Part shown: positions 7,946-19,304 of the stretch, piece by piece
Numbering within the stretch: position 1 is the stretch's first letter
How the letters are laid out: the number at the start of each line of letters is the position of its first letter
Origin: Thioalkalivibrio sulfidiphilus
Lineage (GTDB): Bacteria; Pseudomonadota; Gammaproteobacteria; Ectothiorhodospirales; Ectothiorhodospiraceae
Direction: 5' to 3'
Length of the DNA: 64,000 nucleotides
Assembly (NCBI RefSeq): GCF_000377945.1
Contig: NZ_KB898923.1
Location: 1-64,000 of the forward strand
Program-made: the position numbers and the translations under genes
Notes under the pieces: generated by a model
The model's input: only the letters and a program-made list of their open reading frames with translations
Database searches by the model: none
Told to the model about the DNA's origin: nothing

Positions 7946-9213
7946 CGCACGGCCTCCAGTTCCTTGGGTAGCGGCAGATTGAGCAGGCGGGCCTGCTGCT
8001 CCATCTCCGCCAGCAGTTCCTTCATGTGGGCCTCGCGCCATTTGGCGGTGAGTTGGCCGGAGAAGGCGCGCTGAAGAAGCAGATGAAACTGTGCCCCCAA
8101 TTTCTCAGCAGCGCGCTCAGCCTGAATCTGGCACGCAATTAGCTGACGCATAACGTTCGAGAATTTGTGCAGGTCCGTTGCTGTCGGCACAGGGAGTCTG
8201 AATTGGCGCAGAAACTCTGTCGGCACACGCTGCTGACCCGCCGATCCGGTAAATGCGCTCATTGCATGATTTCTAAAAGATTGCAGCCGTACCAACGCGA
8301 AAAGGTATTCGGGCGTGACGTCTGGCCCTGCTCGCAGCACATGAAATTCAGTTGACCCGAAGCCAATTCCACCGACCAATCCGGAGGCAATAGCGGCCTT
8401 ACCATTTTGCATGCACGGGGTGATCTTTGCGAAAAGTACGTCCCCGTCTTTAAAAGGCGTAAACCCTTTCTTCACCTCACCGTATGGCCGAGACTGCGTG
8501 CCCGTGATTCGGCCGAGGACTTCATCCACATCGGCCATGGCTACAAAGGACACCAGAACGGAATCGTCCAACCGCACTCTAGTCCTCGGATTAATCTCGC
8601 ATACGGCCGGGTCACCCATCAATTTGACCGGCAACCCTTTTGGATTCGTTGCCGGGTCGCCGAACATCTTGAGGAACAGCGCGGGCAGGATGCGGGCGGC
8701 CTTGGCGTCGGCCTCGCGGCGCAGACGACGCAGGCGGTCGGCTTCGTCGAGCAGTTCGACGATGCGGGATTGCTCTTTGGGCGACGGAATCGGTGCCTCA
8801 TGTTCCCAAAACCAATCCATGACCACGCGTGGCATCTTGGCCCCAGCAACGTGATGCGAGGCCTGGTTTACGAATCTAGGGGAGCGCAGGTAATAAGCAA
8901 GAAAACGTGGATTGAGCGTTTTGGGGTCTGGTCGCAACGGAATCAACTCAGTTGTTGCAATCCCTACTTCGTCAGGGATCACCACTTTGTTCAAATAGGG
9001 TCGCAGCTTCGAATAGAGCACATTGCCAGTATCGAAATTAAATGTGGATGTCCCGGCATTTGAGGCGGCGGCATAGCGTTTTCCAACAATTTCACCGGTT
9101 TCGCTTTCGATCTGATCCAGTGAGAGCAGCCACACCTGGTCATCTGGCGCGAAGAGGATTTGCGCTGGAACGGGCGGAGCTACTTTACGCAGAGGTGCAG
9201 TTAGCCAACTCAT
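7942..9213 (-). CDS. hsdS: type I restriction specificity subunit HsdS
   Basis: 423 residues with two target-recognition domains, each followed by a helical spacer (PSPKEQSRIVELLDEADRLR near 160; VPTATDLHKFSNVMRQLIACQ near 335). HsdS reads the bipartite DNA target for both the methylase and the endonuclease. It overlaps hsdM by 4 bases upstream and the ATPase gene by 4 bases downstream. A central conserved region and a C-terminal conserved region (LQRAFSGQLTAKWRE) are both present, so it looks intact. Confidence 0.93.
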   Translation of the reverse strand: MSWLTAPLRKVAPPVPAQILFAPDDQVWLLSLDQIESETGEIVGKRYAAASNAGTSTFNFDTGNVLYSKLRPYLNKVVIPDEVGIATTELIPLRPDPKTLNPRFLAYYLRSPRFVNQASHHVAGAKMPRVVMDWFWEHEAPIPSPKEQSRIVELLDEADRLRRLRREADAKAARILPALFLKMFGDPATNPKGLPVKLMGDPAVCEINPRTRVRLDDSVLVSFVAMADVDEVLGRITGTQSRPYGEVKKGFTPFKDGDVLFAKITPCMQNGKAAIASGLVGGIGFGSTEFHVLRAGPDVTPEYLFALVRLQSFRNHAMSAFTGSAGQQRVPTEFLRQFRLPVPTATDLHKFSNVMRQLIACQIQAERAAEKLGAQFHLLLQRAFSGQLTAKWREAHMKELLAEMEQQARLLNLPLPKELEAVR

Positions 9214-10853
9214 TCCGCCAACTCCTGCATCAGCTTTTCCAGCCCCGCCACCACCTTGCGATAATCGCCCAGTGCGTCGGCAATCAGCTCACGCGGGTCT
9301 TCGTCACTGGTCTTTTCCGCCACGCGCGGTTTCCATTGACCGGCCCCCAGGTTGTAGTCGGCATCAGCCAGCTTCTCGCGGCTGACCCACCAACAAGTCG
9401 GTTCATCGCTGCCGTGCGGCAGCAGCGTGTTAGCTTCCAGCCCCGGCGGGTTGGCGAAGCCGCTGGCCTTGTAGGCTTTCCACTGCGTGAGCAGGTCGGG
9501 GATGTCATTCTTCTCCGGTGTCTCGACGCGGCCGCCGCCGGAAATCTTGTCCGGGTCGTAGCCGTCGTTCCTCACCTCGTAGAACCAAACCTTGTCCAGC
9601 CGCTTGGCGGTATCGGAGGCCGGTTTGCGGAACACGAGCACGGCGGTTTTGACGCCGGCGTAGGGCTTGAACACCCCGGCCGGCAGGCTGACCACGGCAA
9701 GCAGGTCGAAATCGTGCACCAATTTCTTGCGCAGATCGACGTGTGCGCCGGTGGAGCCGAACAGCAGGCCCTCCGGCACCACCACCGCGCAGCGACCGCC
9801 GGGGGCGAGGTGCTGCATCATCAAGGAGAGGAACAGCAGTTCGCTCTTCTTGCTGTGGGTGGGTAAATCGGCGCGGATCGAATCCTTGGGCAACTGGCCG
9901 GCAAACGGCGGATTGGCCAGGATGACCTTGTAGCGGCGGCGCAGGTCGTCTTCGGAGAGCCCGCCCATGTCGGAGAGCGCGTTGGCGCGCTTGAGCCTGG
10001 CGTGGCGGATGCCGTGCAGCACCAGGTTCATCATGCTGATGCGCACCATCTGGCGCGACACATCGGTGCCGTAGATGGAGGCCTCCAGCAGGTTCCAGTC
10101 CGGGATCTTCTCGCCGGCGCCCTTGCGGTAGGTCTGCAGGCGGGGGATCTCGGCCTTGAGCTCGGCCAGGGTCTTGCCCCTTTTCTCCAGCCAGTCCTCG
10201 CCATAGATGGGGTATTCGGTGACATGGTCCGAGTACTTGGCGAGCAGCCAGTCCACCGCGTCAATGAGGAAGCCCGCTGTGCCGCAGGCGGGGTCGTAGA
10301 TGGCATCGCCGATGTCCGGATCGACCATCTCGACCATGAAGGCGCGCAGTTGCCGCGGGGTGCGGAACTGGCCGTTGAGCGAGCTGGAGCCCAGATGGGT
10401 CAGCAGGTATTCGAAGATATCGCCTTTCACGTCCGGGCCGAGCTTGCGGAACTCGAAGCCGTCGAGCTCGTCGATGACCTGCTTGAGCACGTTCGGGTCG
10501 ACGATCTCCAGTACCGCGTCGCGGAAGTACTCGGCCACCTCCGGCTCGTCCTTGGCCAGCGAGGCCATATAGGGGAAGACCTCGTCGCGGATGAAGTCGC
10601 GCAACTCGGTCCCGCTCTTGAAGCGCCAATGGCTCCAGCGGTAGCGCTCGGACTGCGCGGGAAACAGCGGCTTGGCGTTGCCGCCGTTCGCACCCAGACG
10701 GGCGCGCAGCTCGCGGTCGGACTCTTCTTCGTCGAGCAGCTTCAGGAAAATGAGGTAGGAGATCTGCTCGATGTAGGTGACCGGATTGGTCACGCCACCG
10801 GCCCAGAGGACGTCGGTGATGTGATCGAGCTTGCGGCGCAGTTGCTGGTTCAT
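9210..10853 (-). CDS. hsdM: type I restriction DNA adenine methylase HsdM
   Basis: 547 residues. It has an N-terminal HsdM helical domain (LDHITDVLWAGGVTNPVTYIEQISYLIFLKLLDEE, first 40 residues). SAM motif I is DPACGTAGFL near 200, and catalytic motif IV is NPPF near 310, which indicates N6-adenine methylation. It forms the M2S1 methylase with HsdS. It overlaps the OLD-like gene by 4 bases upstream and hsdS by 4 bases downstream. All expected motifs are present. Confidence 0.95.
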   Translation of the reverse strand: MNQQLRRKLDHITDVLWAGGVTNPVTYIEQISYLIFLKLLDEEESDRELRARLGANGGNAKPLFPAQSERYRWSHWRFKSGTELRDFIRDEVFPYMASLAKDEPEVAEYFRDAVLEIVDPNVLKQVIDELDGFEFRKLGPDVKGDIFEYLLTHLGSSSLNGQFRTPRQLRAFMVEMVDPDIGDAIYDPACGTAGFLIDAVDWLLAKYSDHVTEYPIYGEDWLEKRGKTLAELKAEIPRLQTYRKGAGEKIPDWNLLEASIYGTDVSRQMVRISMMNLVLHGIRHARLKRANALSDMGGLSEDDLRRRYKVILANPPFAGQLPKDSIRADLPTHSKKSELLFLSLMMQHLAPGGRCAVVVPEGLLFGSTGAHVDLRKKLVHDFDLLAVVSLPAGVFKPYAGVKTAVLVFRKPASDTAKRLDKVWFYEVRNDGYDPDKISGGGRVETPEKNDIPDLLTQWKAYKASGFANPPGLEANTLLPHGSDEPTCWWVSREKLADADYNLGAGQWKPRVAEKTSDEDPRELIADALGDYRKVVAGLEKLMQELAE

Positions 10854-12646
10854 GCGGTGTTCCCGTCGATGTCGGCCGGCTCGTCCGGCAGGGCGTCGGA
10901 GATCAGTTTTTGCAGCAGGTCGAGCTTGTGCCGGACTTCCTCGTCGATGTGGGCCGGGTCGGCATATTGCACGAGCAGATGGAGCTGCCCTTTGCGCAAC
11001 AGCATTGGCCCACCGGCGACTTCCGCCAGACGGCGGAAATATTCTTCGGCGAAGTGCGACAGCTTAAGGCGCTGCGTCTGCGCCTGCCACAACAGGCGGG
11101 CGGCATCCGGCGGCAGAGACTTCCAGGTCTGGAAATCGCCATCCTTGTTGGCGAATACCTGCTCACGAATCAGTGTGTCCAGCACCTCGTCGGCCTGTGC
11201 TCGGAACAAGGGATCCAAGTGATCTTGCGCATAGGCGCGCAGGACATCGGGAGTGATGAAGTAGTTCTCGGCCTCGTAGCGCGACCAGTACGTGACCGTC
11301 AGGGCATTGTCCTGAAGGTCCTGGCGGTTGCGGCCGTCGTTGTCAAGGATGCCCAGCCCCTTGAGGCCTGGGATCAGATTACGCAGGGCGTTGAAATGAT
11401 CCCGGGGCGTGATGCCGAAGCCGCCCTCGACACGCTCCAGCTCGCTGTCGGCGGTTGCCAGCGGGAAGTTATCCTGCACATAGAACACATTGAGCCGCTC
11501 ATCCCATTGTCTGGCGACAGGATGATTCAACCGTTCGGCCAAGGCGCGCAATATCTCGACATCGGTACTGCCCTCGACATAGAACACATACCCCCGTTCC
11601 CGGGCGCGTATGTAGTGTGCGGCACCGAAATGTTTGAGGCTGTTTTTGATGTCGGCCTTGCGCGCCACATCGTCAGCCCGTCCTTCGAGAAGCAGGACGA
11701 GATGGTTGTCCAGGGCTTCGTCGAGGATCACTTCGGAATGGGTGGCCATGAGGATCTGGGAGCCGCATTCCTGGGCGATATCGCGCAGCAGGACATAAAT
11801 CTGCCGCTGTCGCAGGATCTCCAGATGCGCATCGGGTTCGTCGATCATCAGGATGCTGCCCTTGTGCGCGTAGAGGTAGGCAAACACCAGGAGCATCTGC
11901 TGCAAACCACGGCCTGCCTGGGAGAGATCGAAAGGCTCCTTCGCCCCTTGCTGACGGTAGTGCAGTTCCACTGCGCCGCGTGCGTTTTCCAGCGGCTCGC
12001 CCAGGTCGATATGGAACAGGCGTTTCATCAATTTCTTGATCTGATTCCAGTCGTCCGGATGGTCGCGATGCACCATGAGACAGAGATTGCGCAGCACCTC
12101 GGCGGTGCGTCCCTGGCCGAGAAGGACATCGATACGGCCGGGCTTGAGCACGGGCTCTTCGCTTTCCAGGCCGGACATGGGGTAGAGCAGCTCGACCTTG
12201 AGGCCGGCGGCATGGGCCATCAGCGCCATGTCTGCCTTGGCGGCATCGTCGGGATCGCAATAGATCAGTTCGTCGCCCTGGTTGCGAAACCGCATGGTGA
12301 TCGGCTTGCATAGGCCGTTGTGACACACGCCCACGGTGATGGTCAGCGGGATATCCTTGTTTCCGGTTCGCACCTTGGCCTGGTGCCACAACAGACGGGT
12401 GCGCGGTATGGGAACCGCTGTGATGGCCAGCCGGTTGATGGGGGCCGAGGTGCGATCCTTGGCGCTGCTCTCCTTGCGCAGGTCATACCAGGTTTTGACA
12501 GCCAGGGACCAGAGCGCGAGCGCCTGAATCGCGCTCGTCTTGCCGCAGTTGTTGGGGCCGATGAGAACGGCAGGATGATCCAGAGCGATGCGCTGCCGCG
12601 TGGCGAATCGCTTGAAGTGTTCGATTTCGATGTAGTCGATGTGCAT
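10850..12646 (-). CDS. OLD-like ATPase with TOPRIM nuclease domain
   Basis: 598 residues. Walker A is GPNNCGKTS at 30-38, the ABC signature-like LSQAGRGLQQ is at 241-250, Walker B is ILMIDEPDAH at 265-274, and the H-loop is ATHSEVIL at 301-308. A TOPRIM domain follows, with FYVEGSTD (Glu358) and GILDNDG (Asp435, Asp437). This is the domain order of OLD/GajA nucleases. Its place between hsdR and hsdM recalls the Rlo (R-linked ORF) genes of Campylobacter hsd loci. It may act as a second layer when restriction fails. The gene starts 14 bases after hsdR ends. Confidence 0.88.
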   Translation of the reverse strand: MHIDYIEIEHFKRFATRQRIALDHPAVLIGPNNCGKTSAIQALALWSLAVKTWYDLRKESSAKDRTSAPINRLAITAVPIPRTRLLWHQAKVRTGNKDIPLTITVGVCHNGLCKPITMRFRNQGDELIYCDPDDAAKADMALMAHAAGLKVELLYPMSGLESEEPVLKPGRIDVLLGQGRTAEVLRNLCLMVHRDHPDDWNQIKKLMKRLFHIDLGEPLENARGAVELHYRQQGAKEPFDLSQAGRGLQQMLLVFAYLYAHKGSILMIDEPDAHLEILRQRQIYVLLRDIAQECGSQILMATHSEVILDEALDNHLVLLLEGRADDVARKADIKNSLKHFGAAHYIRARERGYVFYVEGSTDVEILRALAERLNHPVARQWDERLNVFYVQDNFPLATADSELERVEGGFGITPRDHFNALRNLIPGLKGLGILDNDGRNRQDLQDNALTVTYWSRYEAENYFITPDVLRAYAQDHLDPLFRAQADEVLDTLIREQVFANKDGDFQTWKSLPPDAARLLWQAQTQRLKLSHFAEEYFRRLAEVAGGPMLLRKGQLHLLVQYADPAHIDEEVRHKLDLLQKLISDALPDEPADIDGNTA

Positions 12647-12660
12647 GATCCGGCCTCCCG

Positions 12661-14925
12661 TTATCCGACCAGCACCGACTGATTGATTTCATCCATCACG
12701 GCGCGCAGACCTTGCTCGCCAAACAGTTCAATACCGATGTTGGCCGCGTTGAGAATGGACAGCGGCGGGGCGAACAGGTCGTCGAGCGACACCTTGCCTT
12801 TCACCAGGCCACGGTTCTTGAGCAGCGCCAAATATTGCGCCTGCTCGGGGGTGAGGTTCTTGGCCACGAGCCAGGCGCGGAAGTTCTCTTCCACGCGCTC
12901 CTCGCGGCTCTTGATCTTGAGTAGCCCCAACGCGGCGCGGATGAAGTCCACCAGGTTGCCACCAGGGTTGCGGTAGGCGCGGCGCAGGTTCTCTTCGTTG
13001 AAGTAGCGTTCCGGTTGGTTCAGGCGCTGGGCGAGTGTCGCTTCTTCCTGCTCGCTCAGGGGTTCACCGGCCCTCACTTTGGCGATGATGGGATCGGATT
13101 CCACTCCCGCTCGGACGGTGCGCTCCCAGTCGGTGACATAGTCGCGCTTGTCCACTCGCTCGCCATCGGGACCAACCTCGATGTAATGCACGGCATCCAG
13201 CCATTCGTCTTCGAGGCCTAGCTCAACAAGCTCGCGTGGGGTCTTGCCGCCGGGCGCCTTGGGTTTGGGTGCGTAGCCGCCTCCGGCACCGCCAGCGAAG
13301 ATGTCGGTGTCCGAGTCGTTGAAGTGCTCGTGGTTGCGGAAGAAGTCGTAGATGACGAACTTCTCCTTGCCGATGTGGGGCGCCGTGCGCGTGCCGCGGC
13401 CTCGCATCTGTTGATAGAGGATGGGACTGCGCACGCGGCGGCACATCACCAGGTGCAGCACCTCGCGGCAGTCGAAGCCGGTGTCGAGCATTCCGACGCT
13501 CACGGCAACCATCGGCAGCACCTCCTGCTTGAAACGGCGGATCAGGTCGTCGGCGTTGGCCACGTCTGAGGTGATGACTTCGGCGTAGCGGCCTTTGTGC
13601 TCGGGGTGAAGCTCGTTGAGATATTCCGCGAGACGGGCGGCGTGGTGCTTGGTGATGGCGAAGACCACGGCCTTCCCTGGCCCCGTCTTCTGGCCGGGCG
13701 CCAGTTCCTTGTAGTTCTGCCAGGCGAGACGGTCGAACTCCTCCATCATCAGGCGATTGCTCGCCTCATTGGTCCACTTACGCTCGAACTCGGCGGGGTC
13801 GTAGTGCTCCTCGTCGATGTCCGCGCCTTCGGCCACCAGGGTGGTGATTCCGGTGGCGAACTTGTAGGGCACCAGGTAGCCGGCCTTGAAGGCCTCCTGA
13901 ATCGGGTAGGAGTAGTCGGGTGTGTCGTCCTTGCAGTGGTAGAACTGAAAAGTGTTGCGCTCGATGTACATGGCCGGGGTCGCGGTCAGCCCGACATGCA
14001 ACGCATCGAAATGGGTGAGCGCGGTCTGCCAGGCCCCATAAATGGAACGGTGGCATTCGTCGGCGACAACCACGTCGAAGTAGCCGCTGGTGAATTCCTG
14101 GTAACGCCCGATCATCGTCTGCAGAAGGCAGACGGTGATCTGTTTCTCCTGGCGCACCATGCCGGGCTTGAGCCAGTAACTGGAGTAGCCGGGCAGCAAG
14201 TCCTGAATAGCCTCGATGGCCTGTTTGGCCAACTGGTCGCGATCCACCAGGAACAGCACCCGCTCGGCTTGACCTGCCTGAATGAGGCGCTTGATGTAGA
14301 GGACGATCAAGTCGGTCTTGCCACAGCCCGTGGGCAGTTCGATGAGGAAGCGGCGCTTGCCCAATTCCACGGTCCGGTCGAGGGCCTGCATCGCCTCCGT
14401 CTGGTAGGGGCGCAGCGTGCGGGTTTCTCCCTGGCGCAGGTAGGTGTCGGGGATGGGGATGGTTGCCAGCGGCTTGCGCTCGGCCCGCATGTGCACCAAG
14501 CGCTCCAGGTCGCGCCGGGAAAAGAAGGAATTGACGATGCGGGCGTCGTCGTTCTGGTAATCCCAGAAGTAGATCAGTTCCCCGTTGGTCAGAAAGATGA
14601 AAGGGGCGCCGATTTGCTTGGCGTAGGGCAGGGCCTGCTGCTTGGCCACGTAGGGGTGGATCGCCTGTTTCTTGGCCTCGATCACCGCGAGCGGACGGCC
14701 CCGCTGATCGAGCAGCACATAGTCGGCGCGCCCGGTGGGAACGGCATCGCCGTCCGCGGTCGACAAGACGGTGGCCTCTGAGCCAGGCTCGGCGACACCC
14801 TGGGGAGCGCCCGATACCTTCACCTCGGTGAGGACCTGCGACTTGTCCGCCGGATTCCAGCCGGCCGTGCGCAGCTGATCGTCGATCAGGATGCGCGCGT
14901 CGGTTTCTTTGGTCTGGGTGGCCAA
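12661..14925 (-). CDS. hsdR: type I restriction endonuclease HsdR (EcoEI type)
   Basis: 754 residues from a TTG start at 14925 behind AAGGAG with 7 bases spacing. The PD-(D/E)xK nuclease is near the N-terminus (Asp68, then IEAKK at 82-86). Helicase motifs follow: LPTGCGKT near 200, a DECH box (VVADECHRS) near 290, TATP, and motif VI QQMRGRGTR. The C-terminus matches the EcoEI R type. HsdR translocates DNA and cuts unmethylated foreign DNA. It is the first gene of the operon, 46 bases downstream of the expected sigma54 start site. It is unrelated in type to the truncated hsdR at 16904. Confidence 0.95.
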   Translation of the reverse strand: MATQTKETDARILIDDQLRTAGWNPADKSQVLTEVKVSGAPQGVAEPGSEATVLSTADGDAVPTGRADYVLLDQRGRPLAVIEAKKQAIHPYVAKQQALPYAKQIGAPFIFLTNGELIYFWDYQNDDARIVNSFFSRRDLERLVHMRAERKPLATIPIPDTYLRQGETRTLRPYQTEAMQALDRTVELGKRRFLIELPTGCGKTDLIVLYIKRLIQAGQAERVLFLVDRDQLAKQAIEAIQDLLPGYSSYWLKPGMVRQEKQITVCLLQTMIGRYQEFTSGYFDVVVADECHRSIYGAWQTALTHFDALHVGLTATPAMYIERNTFQFYHCKDDTPDYSYPIQEAFKAGYLVPYKFATGITTLVAEGADIDEEHYDPAEFERKWTNEASNRLMMEEFDRLAWQNYKELAPGQKTGPGKAVVFAITKHHAARLAEYLNELHPEHKGRYAEVITSDVANADDLIRRFKQEVLPMVAVSVGMLDTGFDCREVLHLVMCRRVRSPILYQQMRGRGTRTAPHIGKEKFVIYDFFRNHEHFNDSDTDIFAGGAGGGYAPKPKAPGGKTPRELVELGLEDEWLDAVHYIEVGPDGERVDKRDYVTDWERTVRAGVESDPIIAKVRAGEPLSEQEEATLAQRLNQPERYFNEENLRRAYRNPGGNLVDFIRAALGLLKIKSREERVEENFRAWLVAKNLTPEQAQYLALLKNRGLVKGKVSLDDLFAPPLSILNAANIGIELFGEQGLRAVMDEINQSVLVG

Positions 14926-14981
14926 GTCACTGCTCCTTGCAATGTTCGTGCTGCAAAATTTCTTGTGAAGCTATCGGTTTA

Positions 14982-14998
14982 GGCATTTTTTGTGCCAA
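14982..14998 (-). promoter_or_regulatory. sigma54 (-24/-12) promoter of the defence operon
   Basis: The minus strand reads TTGGCACAAAAAATGCC. The sigma54 consensus is TGGCACGnnnnTTGCW; here TGGCAC is perfect, the GG-to-GC spacing is exact, and TTGC is ATGC. It lies between the stop codon of the sigma54 activator gene (14999-15001) and the hsdR start at 14925, leaving a leader of about 45 bases. No sigma70-type promoter of similar quality is visible in this gap. Confidence 0.82.
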
Positions 14999-16495
14999 TC
15001 ACGCGAGCCCGTACTTTTGGAGCCAGTTCGTCAGGGTCTGGTAGCTGCCCAGACCCAAGAGTCTTGCGGCTTTCGACTTGTTCCCGTGGGTTTGTGCCAA
15101 GGCGCGTTCAAGGTAGTGGCGCGCGACATCGGCCAAGATATCGGGTAGGGAAATGCCCGTCTCCAGGGGGCGTCCCAGGATCGTTTCAGTCTTGGGTGCG
15201 ACGGTCACGGCGAGAGCCTCAGCCACATCTTGTGCGGTGATCTCGCCTCCGGGAGCCCAGATGGTCGCCCGAGTCAGCGTGTTGTGCAGTTCGCGCACGT
15301 TGCCCGGCCAGGAATGCTGCAGCAGAAGGTTTCTTGCGCCGGCAGATAGTTTCTTGTGCTGAAAGCCTGGTTGGGTTGCCGCCTCGGCGTTGATGGCGGC
15401 CAACAGCGCGTCGATCAGGAGAGACAAGTCCCCTTCGCGCTCCCGCAAGGGCGGCAACAACAGCACGCCCACCGCCAGCCTGTGGAAAAGGTCTTCGCGG
15501 AAACGTCCTTGCCGGATCTCGTCAGGCAGGGCGCGATTGGTTGCAGCGATCACCCGCACATCAACCGGGCGGGATTTGGTCGTGCCAACACGGGTGATCT
15601 CGCGCTCCTGGAGCACCCGCAGCAGTCGCACCTGCGACGCAAGGGGTAACTCTCCGACCTCGTCCAGAAACAGGCTGCCGCCATGGGCGGCTTCGAAGTA
15701 GCCGGCTCGTGATGCCGCTGCGCCCGTGAAGGCACCCTTCTCATGGCCGAACAGCTCGGCATCAACAAGTTCTTGGGGGATCGCACCGCAGTTGACGGCA
15801 ACGAAAGGGGCATCTCTACGCGCGCTTGCCTGATGAATGGCTCGTGCAAACAACTCCTTGCCGGTTCCAGACTCCCCTTGAATAAGGACGGGTACGTCGC
15901 GCAGGGCAAGGCGGTGTGCCAACGCTACGCATCTTTTCATCGGTGCACATCGGTGGACGATGGACGAGAATTCGGGCGCCTCCGGGGGCAGTCCCTGCGC
16001 CAGTCGGGCCAGCGCTTCGTCAGCCTGCCTGCTCGCCCGAGGAATGAACTCGGCAGACAGTTCGAATGGAATGTGAACGTCCTTGACGCCGTGCTCGCGT
16101 GAGGACTCGATCAACCGCGCAGGGTAGCGGGTCTTGGCGAGCAAGACCCAAATCGCAGCCATTGCGGGAGTGCCTGGACTGAGGTGAAAGGTGAGCTCTT
16201 CGTCTGGCGCTTGAGCGCTAACCTTGCCCACGACGCGGACCGCCTCGCGATAGATATCCTCGAAGCTGGTGGGGTTCGTCAGCGTGACATGATGGGGCGC
16301 TATCTGGCCCGTGAAATGTTCCTGAAGCCAGGTGATGAACCGCGCGGTCCTTTCCTTGTCGTGGTCGGAAAGAAGATGTACAGATGAAAACGACCTTGCC
16401 TGGAGCGCGTTCAGGATGGGCCCCGGTTGATCCGATGCAGAGCCTTCGGACGCGCGGAGATCAGTATTGCCCAGCCATGTCAGCAAGGTGGTCAT
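14999..16495 (-). CDS. sigma54 activator with CARF/RtcR-like sensor domain
   Basis: 498 residues from ATG 16495 (a TTG at 16504 is an alternative). Residues 1-155 form a Rossmann-like sensor with [11 protein letters not shown] at the start and the CARF-style loop LSPGTPAM at 105-112. The AAA+ activator domain has Walker A GESGTGKE at 207-214, the sigma54-contact loop GAFTGA at 254-259, Walker [11 protein letters not shown] and the sensor-region R finger (FREDLFHRL). A Fis-type HTH ends the protein ([17 protein letters not shown]). It resembles RtcR, the CARF-containing activator of RNA repair, but no rtcBA genes are here. The likely role is to fire the hsdR promoter in response to a nucleotide or RNA-end signal. 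Confidence 0.88.
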   Translation of the reverse strand: MTTLLTWLGNTDLRASEGSASDQPGPILNALQARSFSSVHLLSDHDKERTARFITWLQEHFTGQIAPHHVTLTNPTSFEDIYREAVRVVGKVSAQAPDEELTFHLSPGTPAMAAIWVLLAKTRYPARLIESSREHGVKDVHIPFELSAEFIPRASRQADEALARLAQGLPPEAPEFSSIVHRCAPMKRCVALAHRLALRDVPVLIQGESGTGKELFARAIHQASARRDAPFVAVNCGAIPQELVDAELFGHEKGAFTGAAASRAGYFEAAHGGSLFLDEVGELPLASQVRLLRVLQEREITRVGTTKSRPVDVRVIAATNRALPDEIRQGRFREDLFHRLAVGVLLLPPLREREGDLSLLIDALLAAINAEAATQPGFQHKKLSAGARNLLLQHSWPGNVRELHNTLTRATIWAPGGEITAQDVAEALAVTVAPKTETILGRPLETGISLPDILADVARHYLERALAQTHGNKSKAARLLGLGSYQTLTNWLQKYGLA

Positions 16496-16746
16496 TGATC
16501 GCAAGTTCTTCTATGGTATCACAAGAAAAATTGTACCCGCCGTTCGCGTAGATCGAAAGTACCAGCCTGATGGTCAACGGGTCTGGGTTTCGCGCTGACA
16601 TGGCCAGTAGTCCCCCGTAAGCAGGGGGCAAACCGCAAACTCTGCAAACCTCGGTTTGCACCCTGACGGTGGCGAAGCGCTGCGCTCGCGCCCCCCCGCA
16701 TGGCTTTTCGCCAAGGGGTGTAGTTTGGGAGGGGTGTAGTTTGGAT
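16496..16746. other. intergenic stretch leading into the repeat array
   Basis: No supported gene is present. From about 16700 the sequence turns into repeated GTAGTTTGG words (three copies before 16756), the outer head of the GGGACACCCAT element. The apparent minus-strand frames here translate the repeat and are not genes. The promoter of the activator must lie in the first 100 bases; no strong sigma70 match is visible. Confidence 0.45.
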
Positions 16747-16903
16747 GTAGTTTGGGACACCCATAACCCAGGATGGGCGGTGGTTTTGGACATCTACAAC
16801 CCGGCCAGGTTAGGCAGGTAGCGTAGATCATGGATGTCCCAAACCGTCCCCAGATTATGGATGTCCCAAACCGTCCGTCCCAAACCGTCCGCCAAACCGT
16901 CCG
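16747..16903 (+). repeat. GGGACACCCAT element, copy 2, with CCAAACCGTCC tail array
   Basis: A 103-base copy (16747-16849) starts GTAGTTTGGGACACCCATAA and ends ATGGATGTCCCAAACCGTCC. A partial second end (ATGGATGTCCCAAACCGTCC) and further CCAAACCGTCC words run to 16903. The terminal inverted repeat is TTTGGGACACCCAT against ATGGATGTCCCAAA with one mismatch. A GTAG head is typical of RAYT-linked REP sequences. The array ends exactly where the hsdR remnant begins. Confidence 0.82.
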
Positions 16904-18915
<2,012 letters not shown>

Positions 18916-18919
<4 letters not shown>

Positions 18920-19290
18920 TGAAGGCCGGTGGTGCAGCGTATCGCGACTCCCGAGCGACAAGGCGTACCGGATCCGGAAATGGCTCGCTCTATCCGGCTC
19001 AGGAACTCAAGCGCCGCGCCATGGCTTGGGCGGTGACTCTGCGTGTCAACCCGAAGGTGATCCGGGTGCAGGAGATGCGCAGGAAGTGGGGATCATGTTC
19101 CTCTGCGGGTACCGTCACCCTTGCATCCGACCTCGTCGAGCAAGAAGAGCGGTTCCAGGATTACGTCATCGTCCATGAACTGCTGCACCTCCGTTTCTCG
19201 ACGCACGGCAGAATGTTCAAGGCGCTGATGAGCGCGCATGTGCCGGGGTGGCGTCGCTGGGAAGTGGCGCGGCGCGGTAACACCAACTGA
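18916..19290 (+). CDS. YgjP-like M48-family metallopeptidase
   Basis: 124 residues. It starts inside the stop of the hsdR remnant (ATGA overlap). It contains [13 protein letters not shown] followed by [15 protein letters not shown], the zinc site HExxH...H of YgjP/DUF45 metal-dependent hydrolases. Such small proteins are regular companions of type I restriction genes. This one is shorter than the usual 160-240 residues and lacks much of the N-terminal region, but the active site is complete. The substrate is unknown. Confidence 0.82.
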
Positions 19291-19304
19291 AAGAGGACGG
19301 GCGT

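Noticed and set aside
14999-16495. Calling the activator RtcR proper
   Set aside because: No rtcA or rtcB is present and the target promoter precedes restriction genes; only the domain layout is shared.
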